Shown piece by piece: positions 19,301-30,400 of a stretch of 64,000 bases of DNA; position 1 is the stretch's first letter, and the number at the start of each line of letters is the position of its first letter. A program made the translations under genes and the position numbers. The DNA comes from Rhyacophila brunnea (lineage: Eukaryota; Arthropoda; Insecta; Trichoptera; Rhyacophilidae), in the NCBI GenBank assembly GCA_022495005.1, contig JAGYXB010001411.1, positions 186,001 through 250,000 on the forward strand, in the 5' to 3' direction. The notes below the pieces were generated by a model. It was not told the origin of the DNA and ran no database searches. It was given only the letters and a program-made list of their open reading frames with translations.

Positions 19301-22300
19301 GATTGAAATATTATTTCTTCAAATATAGGTACTGCATTATATCAATCAATATATTGTTTAGAAAGTTATTACAAAAATAATATTCATTTTTAGTGGATAA
19401 AAACTACGTAAATATGCTTTGCCGTTTCCCAAATGAACTGTCAACTGAGACTGAACGGACAACTAAACTGATCATCTAAATACACCGCCGTTTTAAAACT
19501 GAAAAAGATCAAAACGGAAACTACGACTGAACGGACAACAGAAGTGATGTCTAAAAGTACCTTTTTAATCATACTGACAATATTTCACATTATGAGAAAT
19601 AGAGATAGCGGGAGTGTTTAACTTTCTTTGTGGTCGCCGAGACGAGCAGTCCTGTTATCATTTATTACTTTTATAACTCATTATATTATATTCTCGAACG
19701 TCCGATTAATATTATTATTATACTTAACCTTATTGTTGTTAACTTAAAGTGGGGTAATACATTGTGTAAATGCATGCTCATGGATCTCTACCCATAACCT
19801 TCATCCTTTACTGATTGCATTACTAAAGCCTATGAATGAATCCATCATCACCCGGCAGTGGCGAAGGGTGGAGGTAGGTTATTCAGATCCGACATAAATA
19901 GTGCACGCTTTACTTTGTCAGTCGTACTTATTTATTTTCATTGAACAATGAATATAAATTATAGATTGCATCGGTTAGCTTTTACTCGTGGATGAATGCC
20001 GCCACATTGTTTTCACACTTCTCAGTCCCTAGTTCTTCACTACCACGTACATTTGCTAAAGTCGATGATAAGCTTAGTGATCTAGCGGATTTTATGGCGG
20101 CTCTGTGATCGTTTAGTTTAGTGCTAGTAATGTTGTTATTTTGTCAGTGTATGAAATAAGTGAAAGTATTTGTTTTCTTACCAACATTTGCTACATATAG
20201 TTTTCCACTGTGAATGAGAGCGATCACTGAGGTAGCACCAATGGACAAACTCTCATCGATTTTTTTTAACTTCTCAAGGATGTCACCGCAGTTTTGATTC
20301 AGCTGAAAGAAAATAATGATTTTGTATTGTTTAAGGTGTGATTTTCGAAAACGCATAACATTCTTACGATATCTTAAGATAGACGTTTATGCTTCAATTA
20401 CATTATGATGCACGTCGCGTACTGTCACGGCAACAAATTCAGTCGATGGTTTCGTCATTTTGCAGAATATTTTGAATGATCACCATCTCTGTAAATTCAC
20501 TGATGGAGAGAGCTAACTCTAATGTATTAGTTTTTTGAATTATTATTCATTATTCATGCTAATTTCAATTAATTTTAACAGTTTCTACGTATATGTGTAC
20601 GTTAAAATTACTTGCGATATTGCATCCGTAGATAATATTTTGAACATAACCCAACCTGCAGACCATAGATAATAGACAACATTATTATAGAAAATACGTA
20701 GTGCCAACCACTAAAAACAAAAAACACGCGATTTTGACATGAATGTGTAGGCATTTAGAAAATGATAAAAAACTTTCATTGAGTCATGCGGGTGTCGATG
20801 TGGTGCCCTACGCGTGAGGTGACCTCATTGTTGTTCTGGTGATTTTGGCATATTTTGCTAACTAACAATGTTTGTTTAAAGGTTCAAAGTGTGCTACGGG
20901 ATGGGAGCATCAGTCTGATAACATTTTAAACACCAAGAAAAATGACATCACACGTTTTTCCCATAGCGGGAGCTTACTGTGACGTCACATGATAGTACGC
21001 GATGTGCATTATAATATATTTGACGCTTTAGACATACGGTCATTTTAAATTCAGCAGTGATTAATTTAGAACCGAATCATATTATTTGGCAGAGCATTTT
21101 TTCAAGTCACGTAACCTAAAATAAATTATTACTGGCCGACAACTGCGATATTATCTGTTGTTTTCATTAATTCAACATATTGAATTTAACAATTGGTTCA
21201 TAACCTATTATTTAAATTAAACTGAATACAAACCTTTTCTGGGCTCAATCCTTCTGGTAATTCAAATTGCAAGCTAGTTCTCTCTGCGACGAGTCCATCA
21301 ATTGATTCTATGTATGCTTTCTCTACAGATAAGAATCCATTCCTACAAATAAAAAAATCTAAATATGAAACAGATTCCAGGTATTCTATATTCTGTAAAT
21401 GTTAATAAGTTATTTGTTTATTAAATTAACATACAATTATATTAATTAATCATGAAATATAAAAAATGTAGCAGTGTTAGTAAACTCTTCTTAAATTAGT
21501 ACAAAATTTAATCTGGCTGTTGGTCCACTATTTTCTCGTTTTCTGTCTGTCTCTGATGGGTTAAGGCTTTACTTCAGTTGAGGCATGGTCTAAAAAGATC
21601 GTGGCTAGGCGATGCGCGGATTGTGCGGACGCGTGCCAAACGAAATAATTTGTCATAAAAATTCAACATGCGTCCATTTAATGTTATGTTTATTGTTATA
21701 TTATTAATAATAATAGTATATTCATTGACATGTTTTCTTTGACAAAACAAATTGACAAAACAATTGACTCGCTGTTGGTCTCCGATTGGCGACGAGTGCG
21801 AAATTTCATCGCACCTACTGTTGAAAATTATTTTCCGTTTCATTGATGTATGCTTTTAAGATAAGAATTGGGCAAATGTGTAAACAATCTACAGAACGAG
21901 TTAAAAAATGTTGCTGATACACCAAAATATGCTAATGTCACATTGATTACGGTAAGTATTATGTGATTTTAAGAAATTAGAGTAATTTTTGAAAGCATTG
22001 TAAAGTGATAAAAATGCAAAACCTTAAAACTTCTTTGATTTCTTCATCCGAGTATTTATCATTCAGTTGTCCTAGTAATATCTCCGCTGCCATACGCTGC
22101 AAGACAAAATGTGCAGTCTCACTTCCATTATGCGCATCAAATATTCCATACAAGGTGCTGGAAATATAATGAAAAATATGTCACCTACTAATTACCAATC
22201 CATACAAGAATAATTTTATTGTGATACAACATTTTCTATACAATGTACTTATTTGTACAATGTACAAATTAGGAATATCAGGGGTGTGCAAAGATGTTAG

Positions 22301-24764
22301 AGAAATCCTTATATTTAGATGGAGCCTAAATATTTGAGGCTATTCGTTTTAAAGTCAGTAATCTCCATTTTTACTATTTTTGACATTTTTATTGATCAGA
22401 TTCTGTCAGACTTTTTCATAGTACTTATGTATTTTGATAAAATACCAAATACAGCTCCATTTGGTAGTGTTTAATAGAATTTAACTGGAGGTTGATTGCA
22501 ACATCATTTATGTTCATCAGCCCCAATGACATATTAAATGGACAACTCACTTCATACGCGGCGCGCACCAGAAATTGTGCATGAAAGTCATTCACAGACG
22601 TATAGGTAGATGTCACGTGACCATATGACGTATCCGTTTCCATTATGCGATACAAGCTTCGAGAATTTATAGTAATATAACCTTTATTGTAATGGCGTAT
22701 TAGTGTCATGACTCATTGCGTTAGAAACAGATTCTCGGTTACTTACGACTTCTCGGAGATTAGACGCAAGTGAGCCCAGCGCATCACAGGCGACTGTCCA
22801 ATGGTTTCTGTCACTCAATTGCATTGAATAAACATTCATCAATATCTTAAAATGGCATTTTATAAATAATAAATAATACTAACACATGAAAAGTGATATC
22901 CCATCTTTCTTGGAGTGTTTAGTAGTTTTTTTTACAATTTTTAACTAGGCACATTGGCATTTTGTAACACAATAATAATGGTGGAGTCAAAACCTGACAG
23001 TCAGAAATTTTGTATGGGCAGACCCAGCGATGTCGCCAGACCGCTTGCAAGCAGAATGTTCATTTGAGTGTAGGATACCGATATTAAAATATGAATTTTG
23101 CCATCCGGCAGACCCGACACAAAGTGAGTGTCATTTTATTTTCAAGATGCTTTGTCCATATTAATGTCATTGATCAGCCCTCATTTTTTATATTTGACGA
23201 CTAACTTTAAACATGATTTTTTATTAATTTTAATGATGATAAGGACATTTTTATTTCGCTATTCATTTTTCAAATTGTTTACTAACATGTTCGCAAAAAG
23301 AAGATAATCTATTAGCAGTCCCTAAATGTGTTTGATGGGTTTTTGCGATTACCTCAAAATGGAGGAATACGGAGGTTACCAACTGCCTCATGAAAGTGAT
23401 CTTGATAGAACAGTGTTACTAATGAGCTTTAAATCATTTTCATATTGCATATTGAATTATAAAAAAAACCCAAAAATGGTCTTCTGAGACTTATTTGCCA
23501 GAGCTGCACTGAGATAAAAATGACTTACATTAGTGTTTCGAGAGTAAAACGAATGTATTATCCAATGAACCATGATTATTTGGAATATTTAGTTGAACAA
23601 ACGAATCAGGTACATTGGTACAGTATATGTGAAAACAGGTTGTCATTATATTACTTCATTGCGGCCGAGGCATAGAATACTGTATGACCGCATGACTATT
23701 TATCATTTTTTTTTTTGGCAGAAACAGTTTATCACATGATTATATTAAATACCTTTCTCTGTCAGCGGAGATGCTTTTCGATCCAATAAAATTGTTAATT
23801 TAAAGTTTGATATTTTCATACATTTCAATGGATCATTATCACATACTAAGGTTAGATTGTATAGTACTAAGATAAAATTCATGTCTAAATAAAACACGGT
23901 TCTTGTCGGTTTACAGGAAGCCAGTGGCAAATAAATTTTGCAAATAGCCGATATACTGGATTATTTGTTAGGTTAGGATTTAATAAAATTGGAACATTAT
24001 TGTCTGCAATGCTCCATGAACAACGCATAATTTTTTCATCTCTTTCCGATAAGAAAGTTCACGGCAAACTGTGCTACGGTGAAATGAAATACGTACAATT
24101 AACATGTAACCGAATCTCTCTAGATAGAGTGCAAACTATTTGAATGTTTGTGTATTATGTAACAAAAAAAAAACAGAAGTATTAACGTCTCTGTAATGTA
24201 GAAATTACTATCTGTATATTCTTGTATTGTAGTATTTTTAATGAGATACAAAATAATATTCTCCGCTTGAAAGCCTACCTAAGAAATGTAGCACACTTTC
24301 CCACTGTACCTACGTAATAGGTATATGTAAACAAAGTCTTTGATTAGTTAATTTATAAGTATCCACCAGAATAGATCACGTAAAGGATGATTACCTGATT
24401 GTTAAGCAGTAAAAAGACAATATTTATTATAATATACAAGTATTTTGTTTATTTTCTAATATTATGACTCACTGTTTTCTTTGTGTCGATGATTCAGGTT
24501 AGTTTTTTTTGGGACGTTGTATTATTTAAATCGACATGAAATTTGAAGTGCAACCTTACAAATACTATATTAATAAACAGATCATTATGTTTTAGACGAA
24601 AACTTGTGAAACACTTACGTATCTTCTTCTATTTGGCAATAAAAATATCTGAAATGATTTGAATCTGATGCATCTTCTGATTCCAATTCACCGACGACTG
24701 GATAGTAAGCTACACCCGTATGTTGACATTTTGGCAAGTCGTCTGTCCACGATCTACTTGGCAT
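13391..24764 (-). CDS. TAB1: TAB1, TAK1-binding PP2C-like protein, seven exons
   Basis: TAB1 binds and activates the MAP3K TAK1 in innate-immune and TGF-beta/TNF-type signalling. Minus-strand exons in order: 24619-24764, 22023-22157, 21234-21342, 20182-20302, 18847-18990, 14994-15150, 13391-14240. The phases join cleanly to 1662 bases, 553 residues (human 504). TAA lies two codons before the ATG in frame, which supports the start. SWTDDLP at the N-terminus is a TAB1 signature. The PP2C-like fold spans about 20-300 but is altered: the DGHGG motif is DAHNG (56-60), ANAGDSR is VANVGNSR (Asn172), and the last metal-site motif is SNRNTLLI. It is therefore probably a pseudophosphatase. A Ser-rich linker leads to the TAK1-binding motif YVDFSQYY (527-534). 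The exon 2 donor (GTTTTG) is weak but the phase fits. Confidence 0.94.
14441..14693. repeat. MITE with 30-bp terminal inverted repeats in TAB1 intron 6
   Basis: The left end reads AAGACTGCTATCGGCCGCTA and continues TTGAGGGTA. The right end is the near-exact reverse complement, ACCCTCAATAGCCGCCGATA then GCAGTCTT. Inner arms around ACAATAAGTTAGTTATAATTG and AACTTATTGTAACAATAATT also pair. It has no coding capacity. The superfamily is not clear. Confidence 0.75.
16171..16786. repeat. inverted-repeat element (TATCAACCTCCACTTTTTGA ends)
   Basis: The left end TATCAACCTCCACTTTTTGA and right end TCAAAAAGTGGAGGTTGATA are perfect reverse complements over 20 bases, about 615 bases apart. The inside has no open frame and holds a nested palindrome at 16475-16641. 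It lies in TAB1 intron 5. Confidence 0.75.
16475..16641. repeat. nested palindromic element
   Basis: The outer arms read TATCCTGGATACAGCGGCAA and TTGCCGCTGTATCCAAGATA. The inner arms read CCGATATACTGGATTATTTG and CAAATAATCTAGTATATCGG. The structure folds on itself for almost its whole length. A fragment of the same family (AGCCGATATACTGGATTATT) recurs at about 23945-23970 in TAB1 intron 1. Confidence 0.7.
17683..18050. mobile_element. pogo-like MITE with TA duplication
   Basis: It starts CAGTCGAACTCGGTTATTAC and ends GTAATAACCAAGTACAACTG, with TA immediately outside both ends. The interior repeats the motif ATAACGAG several times. It has no coding sequence. CAG termini and TA flanks fit a non-autonomous pogo/Tc1-like element. 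It is in TAB1 intron 5. Confidence 0.75.
19096..19563. repeat. MITE with AAGGTGCTTTTA-type ends in TAB1 intron 4
   Basis: The left end AAGGTGCTTTTAAACA pairs with the right end TGTCTAAAAGTACCTT. Inside are repeated CTGAACGGACAAC-type motifs (near 19450 and 19526) and diverged inverted forms near 19110-19190. There is no open reading frame. The family is not recognised. Confidence 0.6.
19856..19960 (+). repeat. end of a CAGTGGCGAAGGG repeat family
   Basis: This begins CAGTGGCGAAGGGTGGAGG and includes GACATAAATAGTGCACGCTT. The same end, in the opposite orientation, closes repeats at about 27232, 57138 and 61407. It is probably one terminus of a hAT-like MITE. The other end is not recognisable here. 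Confidence 0.6.
21570..21850 (+). repeat. end fragment of the Tc1/mariner family found at 31590
   Basis: The sequence TGAGGCATGGTCTAAAAAGA followed by TCGTGGCTAGGCGATGCGCG matches, in opposite orientation, the transposase 3' end near 31980-32020. The following ACATGTTTTCTTTGACAAAA region matches the element's tail. Only this end is present. It is in TAB1 intron 2. Confidence 0.7.
23690..23945. repeat. dispersed repeat in TAB1 intron 1, shared with 25920-26100
   Basis: CCTTTCTCTGTCAGCGGAGA and CTTTTCGATCCAATAAAATT here match a similar stretch at about 26050-26090 (CCCTTTTCTGTCGGCGCTTA, CTTTTTGATCCAATATATTA). Each is preceded by a T-run and an AAACAGTTYAT-like motif. No ends are defined and nothing is coded. 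Confidence 0.45.
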
Positions 24765-26678
24765 TTCTTACAAGAAAAAATAATGAAAACATACAAATGA
24801 ATTCACTTTGTTCCCAAATCAACTGACGTTTGAATCATTGCACATTTTGACAGCAATTCATTTACGACAATCGTGCAGAACATTGTACGTGCGTTTATAC
24901 GCATATTTTTAGAAAGACATGAGTTGTCTACGATGATCGTGATCTATCAAAAAATATCGAATAAAACAACTAAAGTTCTAAAAAATATAATAAAATTATT
25001 ATCGGAAAAATCACATTATTTATTAATATTTACAGTTTAATTAAATGTTTTAAATAAGAAAATTAGTTTGAGTATTCAGCATGTTCAATTATACCCAAAT
25101 TAGAAAATTGTACCTCTCCGCGAAAAGTTCAACTTCATTCGAATGAATCATTACGACAGAATAACATCGTATATGACTAACAGATTCTGACAATGGCCGG
25201 ACTAAAATGTAATGTATTTATTTGTTTTTCTAATTTACCGTTCAATTTAGAGCAAAATATTTTCATTTGAAATCGTTTTAAAAGTCTATTTAACCTATTC
25301 TTAATATACATATTTTCCGAAGTGTCTAATTGCTGTGTTTTGACAAGTGTCATTTTTACATTCACATTTTATCATAACATTCAGTTTTAATCTGATTAGT
25401 TGAGTTTATTTAGATGATTTGAATGATCGACTCTCATCTTTATTGTTGATCATTTACTAATAAATATGTATTGTTTATTTTTCATGTCCTGTACATCTTC
25501 ACAATGAATAGCGTAAGTTGACAATGCCCTGTGTTCAATACGTTGTATGGTTTTACAACATAGATAATATACGTGTTTTACAATACGTTTTGTTATCAAT
25601 ATTTAGGTTTAAATTGATTGTTATTGATTACTCTGTTCAATGATACCTCATTTTGTATTCCAAAGTAGCTTATAAGATAGTTATCGATGTTTAGTATTAG
25701 TATAATATGTAATAATTATTTAGTTATTATTACTAATGTCTCGAAGTAGGTATGTTCGTATTTTCACTTCTGAAATACAAATTTTACATAGGTATTTATT
25801 TAATTTAAGATTATTCTGTGGAAGTCAATTAAAAGTTTTGTTACATTGCATAAATCGATCTGACATAGACTCATTTTGATTCCTACATAGCCATTACAAT
25901 AATGTGAATTTTAGGCGGTCTTTTCAGATTTTGGTAATTGTGCCACAGGTGCCGTCATGAGTTTTTATATTTTTTTTTTTACGAAAACAGTTCATTCCAT
26001 GTAGACAATTACCTTATATTATATCAATTACCTTATATACCTAATAAATACCCTTTTCTGTCGGCGCTTAGGCTTTTTGATCCAATATATTAGAATAGAA
26101 TAATAGTAAAGAATTAGAATAGAATAATAGAAAATATAGAAGAATAGAATAAATTAAAGTACCTACTATTATGCAACCGAAATTCTTTGACAGCCTCCCT
26201 CAACTATATCAAGAAAGCTTAAAGGCTTAAAATAAAATTAAATAAGTACAAATACCTTCAGCCGTTGAAAGCAAGTATGGAGGCCGATTATCACTAATAT
26301 AATATACTAATCTGCCATTTGAAAGCTAACTTAAATACACTTTTCGTTCATTTATGCAATGATTATTTCCCCTATTTATAAAATTTCATTTAATTTTCCA
26401 ACATAATGTAAACAAACTTGGTACTGTTTATTTCAATTCAAACATTCTCAAAAAAACAAATCTCAAAAAAACAAAAGTAAACCATGTAACTACTCTATCT
26501 TCTTTATTAATAAATATTTGGCAAAAATGACCAAATTTACGCATTTATAACATTAAAATACTAATAGTGTTTTTTAAAAATTTTCCTAAACCTGTCCGTT
26601 TTATTTTAAAACAGTTTTTTCTTCCCTCTGTAAAGTTGGTCAATATGGAGTTACAAGGTCCGCGCATTTAGGCGACGA

Positions 26679-26910
26679 TATGTGTCGCTAAATTTCAAAA
26701 CCCGCTATATTATTTTAAGGAAACCAAACTAAAAAGGATTTTGAATGTTACACATAGTGTTATAGCGGGAATTGATAGACGGATGACAGTCAGTCGTAGC
26801 GGATTTTGAAAGAGGCGATAAAATTTTCATGTAGAGATTTTAATAACGAATCCATTTCTGAATTATTTCAAAAAAGTGTTATGGCGGGTTTTGCAATTTA
26901 GCGACACATA
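26679..26910. repeat. MITE with TATGTGTCGCTAAATT ends
   Basis: The left end TATGTGTCGCTAAATTTCAA continues AACCCGC. The right end is GCGGGTTTTGCAATTTAGCG then ACACATA, a near-perfect inverted repeat of about 28 bases. The element is 232 bases and non-coding. It lies upstream of the first recognised LEPROT exon. Confidence 0.75.
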
Positions 26911-26918
26911 TAACACAT

Positions 26919-27232
26919 GTTGGTTAATTTTTTTAAATTCATTAAGCCATGCCTAAACCAAACAATGATAGATAAAAAATATTATTCTATCTATAACATA
27001 TATACATGATTTAATGGCATAATTTTAGATATTTTATAGATAGACGAGTATTTTTCGACTATTTTCTATTATGGTTTAGTTTCGCAGGGTTTAATTGAAT
27101 TTTAAAAACTAACCGACACCATCTGTGAATTGTAGTCTTTGTTCGATGAAAACAAATACATAATATGACTGACAAAGTTTAGTGTGCACTATTTATGGCG
27201 GATTTTCCCAGCCTACCTCCACCCTTCGCCAC
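26919..27232 (-). repeat. CAGTGGCGAAGGG family, copy in opposite orientation
   Basis: The right end reads CTACCTCCACCCTTCGCCAC then TG, the reverse complement of the end at 19856. Upstream, the sequence matches the copy at 61085-61407 over about 300 bases (AAGCCATGCCTAAACCAAAC, CTATTATGGTTTAGTTTCGC, AAACTAACCGACACCATCTG). A GTTGGTTA/TAACCGAC inverted pair lies inside. Confidence 0.65.
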
Positions 27233-27408
27233 TGACACATCATGTATTGTTATTCTTATAATACAATTTAGACCCTACCCTAGCCTAAATCTTGTTCCGG
27301 CTTAACATAATGTCTTTGTCCTTTATTCCATATTAATCTATTTATATTTTTGAAATCAAACTTTCTTGAATAATATTTTCTATAACATGATGTAATGATA
27401 TTTTTCAG

Positions 27409-30400
27409 ATTGGTGACGTTAGCTTTTGCAGGATCGATTGGAATTACCTTGGTTATTCTAGCCTGCGCATTACCAAGATATGAGTAAGTTTTTTTAACAT
27501 AACTTAAACTGAGTGTAAACATACCACATAAACGTAAAGTTTGATAGTTTTGACAGAAAATAATGATGTAATTATAGCCCGTTTACACTAACATGGATTT
27601 ACTGCTGACAGTATGTATTATCGCGACAAAATGCACGTGTTTTCGTGCAAGTTGTAAGATTGCTTGCATGGATCAAAAAAGTTCAGCGGCTTCTGAATTT
27701 TCATGCGATATTTGAAACTTGTGCAATATCTGTGCCTGTGCAGTAGAACGATAGTGACGAATCTGCTGGAAAAAATATAAACTACTTTTTGACATTTACC
27801 AATTTTCACAACCTATCAAATAGCACCATACAATGACAAATACATGCAAAAAACATGAACAAAAAAAAAACAAAAAAAACAGAAAATAAAATATGTAAGT
27901 ATATAGCACGACACACATTATGTCTATGTCCTTGGGGGGGGCGCATTGACTAGTCTTTCCCCCTTCGCTAATGGTGGCCGATAGGCTTGACTCGAGTAAA
28001 CTGTTCCGACCCAGAATAGATCATGGCTGCGCGACCACATAGGTAATTGACAGGTGTATGTAAATTCAAATTCTTTAGGCCGCCAGGATTGGAAACCGTC
28101 CCTCGCAATAACAGGAAAAAATGTCTCAAGAGCAGAAGAGACCTACGAGATTCAAGAGAGTGAAAAGTAAGCATGCCTTGTAGAAAGGCAGTCTGAAAAT
28201 AATCATTTGACGAATTAACGAAAGGAAAATGGTCATAATGTCCTAAAAGAAAGACGTTGAAGAAATTTCTTCTGGATGCTCTCTATAATAAGCTTGTAGG
28301 AAACCTCGGAGTTGTTAGCCATTGGGTTCATGCCTCGTATCCGAATGCATATTGTTTGGAGAACTCCCATGTGAGTTTGACTCATCTGTAGAATTCAAAC
28401 CTGCCACCCTAGGATCAAGAGGCCAGAGTTCTAACCTCTGATCCACCGTGGGCATTAATTGATCAATTGAACCTATGTATATTTAAGACTCGTATTAGTA
28501 TGGCTTCTCTGCAGCGTAATATATTATTTTGGGCCGTTTTTGAGTCAAGCCTATGATGCTAATGTATAAAGTAAGCAATTTTGGTTACTGCGCGAACTCC
28601 CTTAAAAACCTAACTCATACTAATATACATTAATATTAATACTATCGACCGAAGGTACTTGATGGAATTTGAATTTAAATTCTAATGGATTTAAGTTTTG
28701 TACTATGAGTGTACACGACGCCTGAAGATGCCGAAAGGCGAAACCCGGGTCGCAAAAAACGACTCAAGGGGGGACATGCTCAACGTACGTCAAAATGGAA
28801 CTTTTATGCTATTTTCAAAGCATGATCCTGGACATTCCTTAAACGTTGTAGATAATCTATTTACATAATTTTGAAGCCTTATTATCCTTTATATTTATTT
28901 TAAACATTTGATGACTGCATAAAGTATTTTTATTACATAAAATAGTATTCTTTTAAACCTCTCGCTCTAATGTTTTAGAATATAGTCCTATTTCAGTATG
29001 TCCATGTGAAGTGGTGTTAAGTTTTTTTATATTTATTAATTTTTAAAAGCATTCATAAAACCATAAGTAAAAATTATGTCGACATTATTATAGTGAAATA
29101 TTTACAATTAAAAAATATATTGATAATCTCTGTGATCCCAAATTTGACAAGAATTACGCATTTTATTATTCAAAAAATGGGCAAGATTTACACATTTTAA
29201 TATAATTCTAAAGATACTCATTATAAGCTATGTCTTTGACCATTCAAATGTGATAAACATGCTACGAATAATGTTTGCTTTATAATAATTATTGACCTAA
29301 GAATAAGGTAGTATTTTTTTGAAATACGCCATTTCTATTGGCATTTCCCAGTGGCTAAGCTACAGCATACGGCCGTAACCATAAATTGACAAACGATAAA
29401 TAAAGTAGGGAGTAAGATCATGGTCAGTAATCAAATGTTTAAAATAAATATAAAGGATAATAAGGCTTCAAAATTATGTAAATAGATTATCTACAACATT
29501 TAAGGAATGTCCAGGATCATGCTTTGAAAATAGCATAAAAGCTCCATTTTGACATACGCTGAGCATGTGGGCCGTTAAATGGAATAGTTCAAAACTTAAA
29601 TCCATTAGAATTTTAATATACATTAGGTATATAGTCACACTTAAATTTTTGATTACCTACTTGAATGACCTCATTAAATAAAGTATGCTTTATTACACTA
29701 TGTTAATTTACTAAAACAACTGGATGATGCTATTTTAAAAATAGATTTTCTTATGAATTAACAAATATTCTTATTTTAAAATCATTTAAAAATATTCATG
29801 GAAGTTTGTACTGCAATAATATTATTTTATGCGAATAAACAACGCCGGTACATGTGCCTGAATTTACTGGTAACAATAGCGTGTAAATTAAACTATTGCA
29901 ACACTGTTTACACATAAAAGTGCTGACTGTCTCGTCAATTTCATTCTTCATGCGTCAGCGAATGTGTTTCTTGTCGCGTGGCGCTGTTTCACAAGTTCGG
30001 ACGGGTTGAGAAAATCAGTAAATGTCAAAATGCTCTGTGCGGTGTAGTTCGTATTTTAACCGTCAGGTTCGCCACTATATTTCTACTACGCATGCGCACA
30101 TATCGTGCAAGTTGCAACTATCGTGTGAAAATTCAGAAACCGTTGAACTTTTTTATCTTCAATCCATGCATGCAGTCTTGCAAATTGCACGATGATACAA
30201 GTATACGTTTACATTTTTTTACATTGTTATCGCCATGAAAATACATACTGCCAGCAGTAAATCTATATATATAAGCTTATTAAGTTTACACAATGAGATA
30301 AAATAATCAGTTTTTTTTTAAATCTTTCTCACGACAACCAATGTTCTTGATTCAGTTCTGATTGGTATAATTATTTGTCAACTAATGAATTCATTAGTAG

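Larger units (their letters stand above)
24765..27408. other. divergent TAB1/LEPROT intergenic region
   Basis: This stretch separates the TAB1 start codon (minus) from the first recognised LEPROT exon (plus). It should contain both promoters and the missing LEPROT first exon. It holds a TIR element at 26679-26910, a repeat end at 26919-27232, and a simple AGAATAG-type tandem repeat at about 26090-26152. The first ~1.1 kb has no named repeat. Confidence 0.5.

Noticed and set aside
26090..26152. CRISPR-like or regulatory array
   Set aside because: The AGAATAG-type units are a simple sequence repeat; spacers of constant length are absent and the DNA is eukaryotic.
29978..30238. 86-codon open frame as a gene
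   Set aside because: A diverged copy of the same sequence with different stops sits at 27618-27809 on the other strand, so it is a dispersed repeat.
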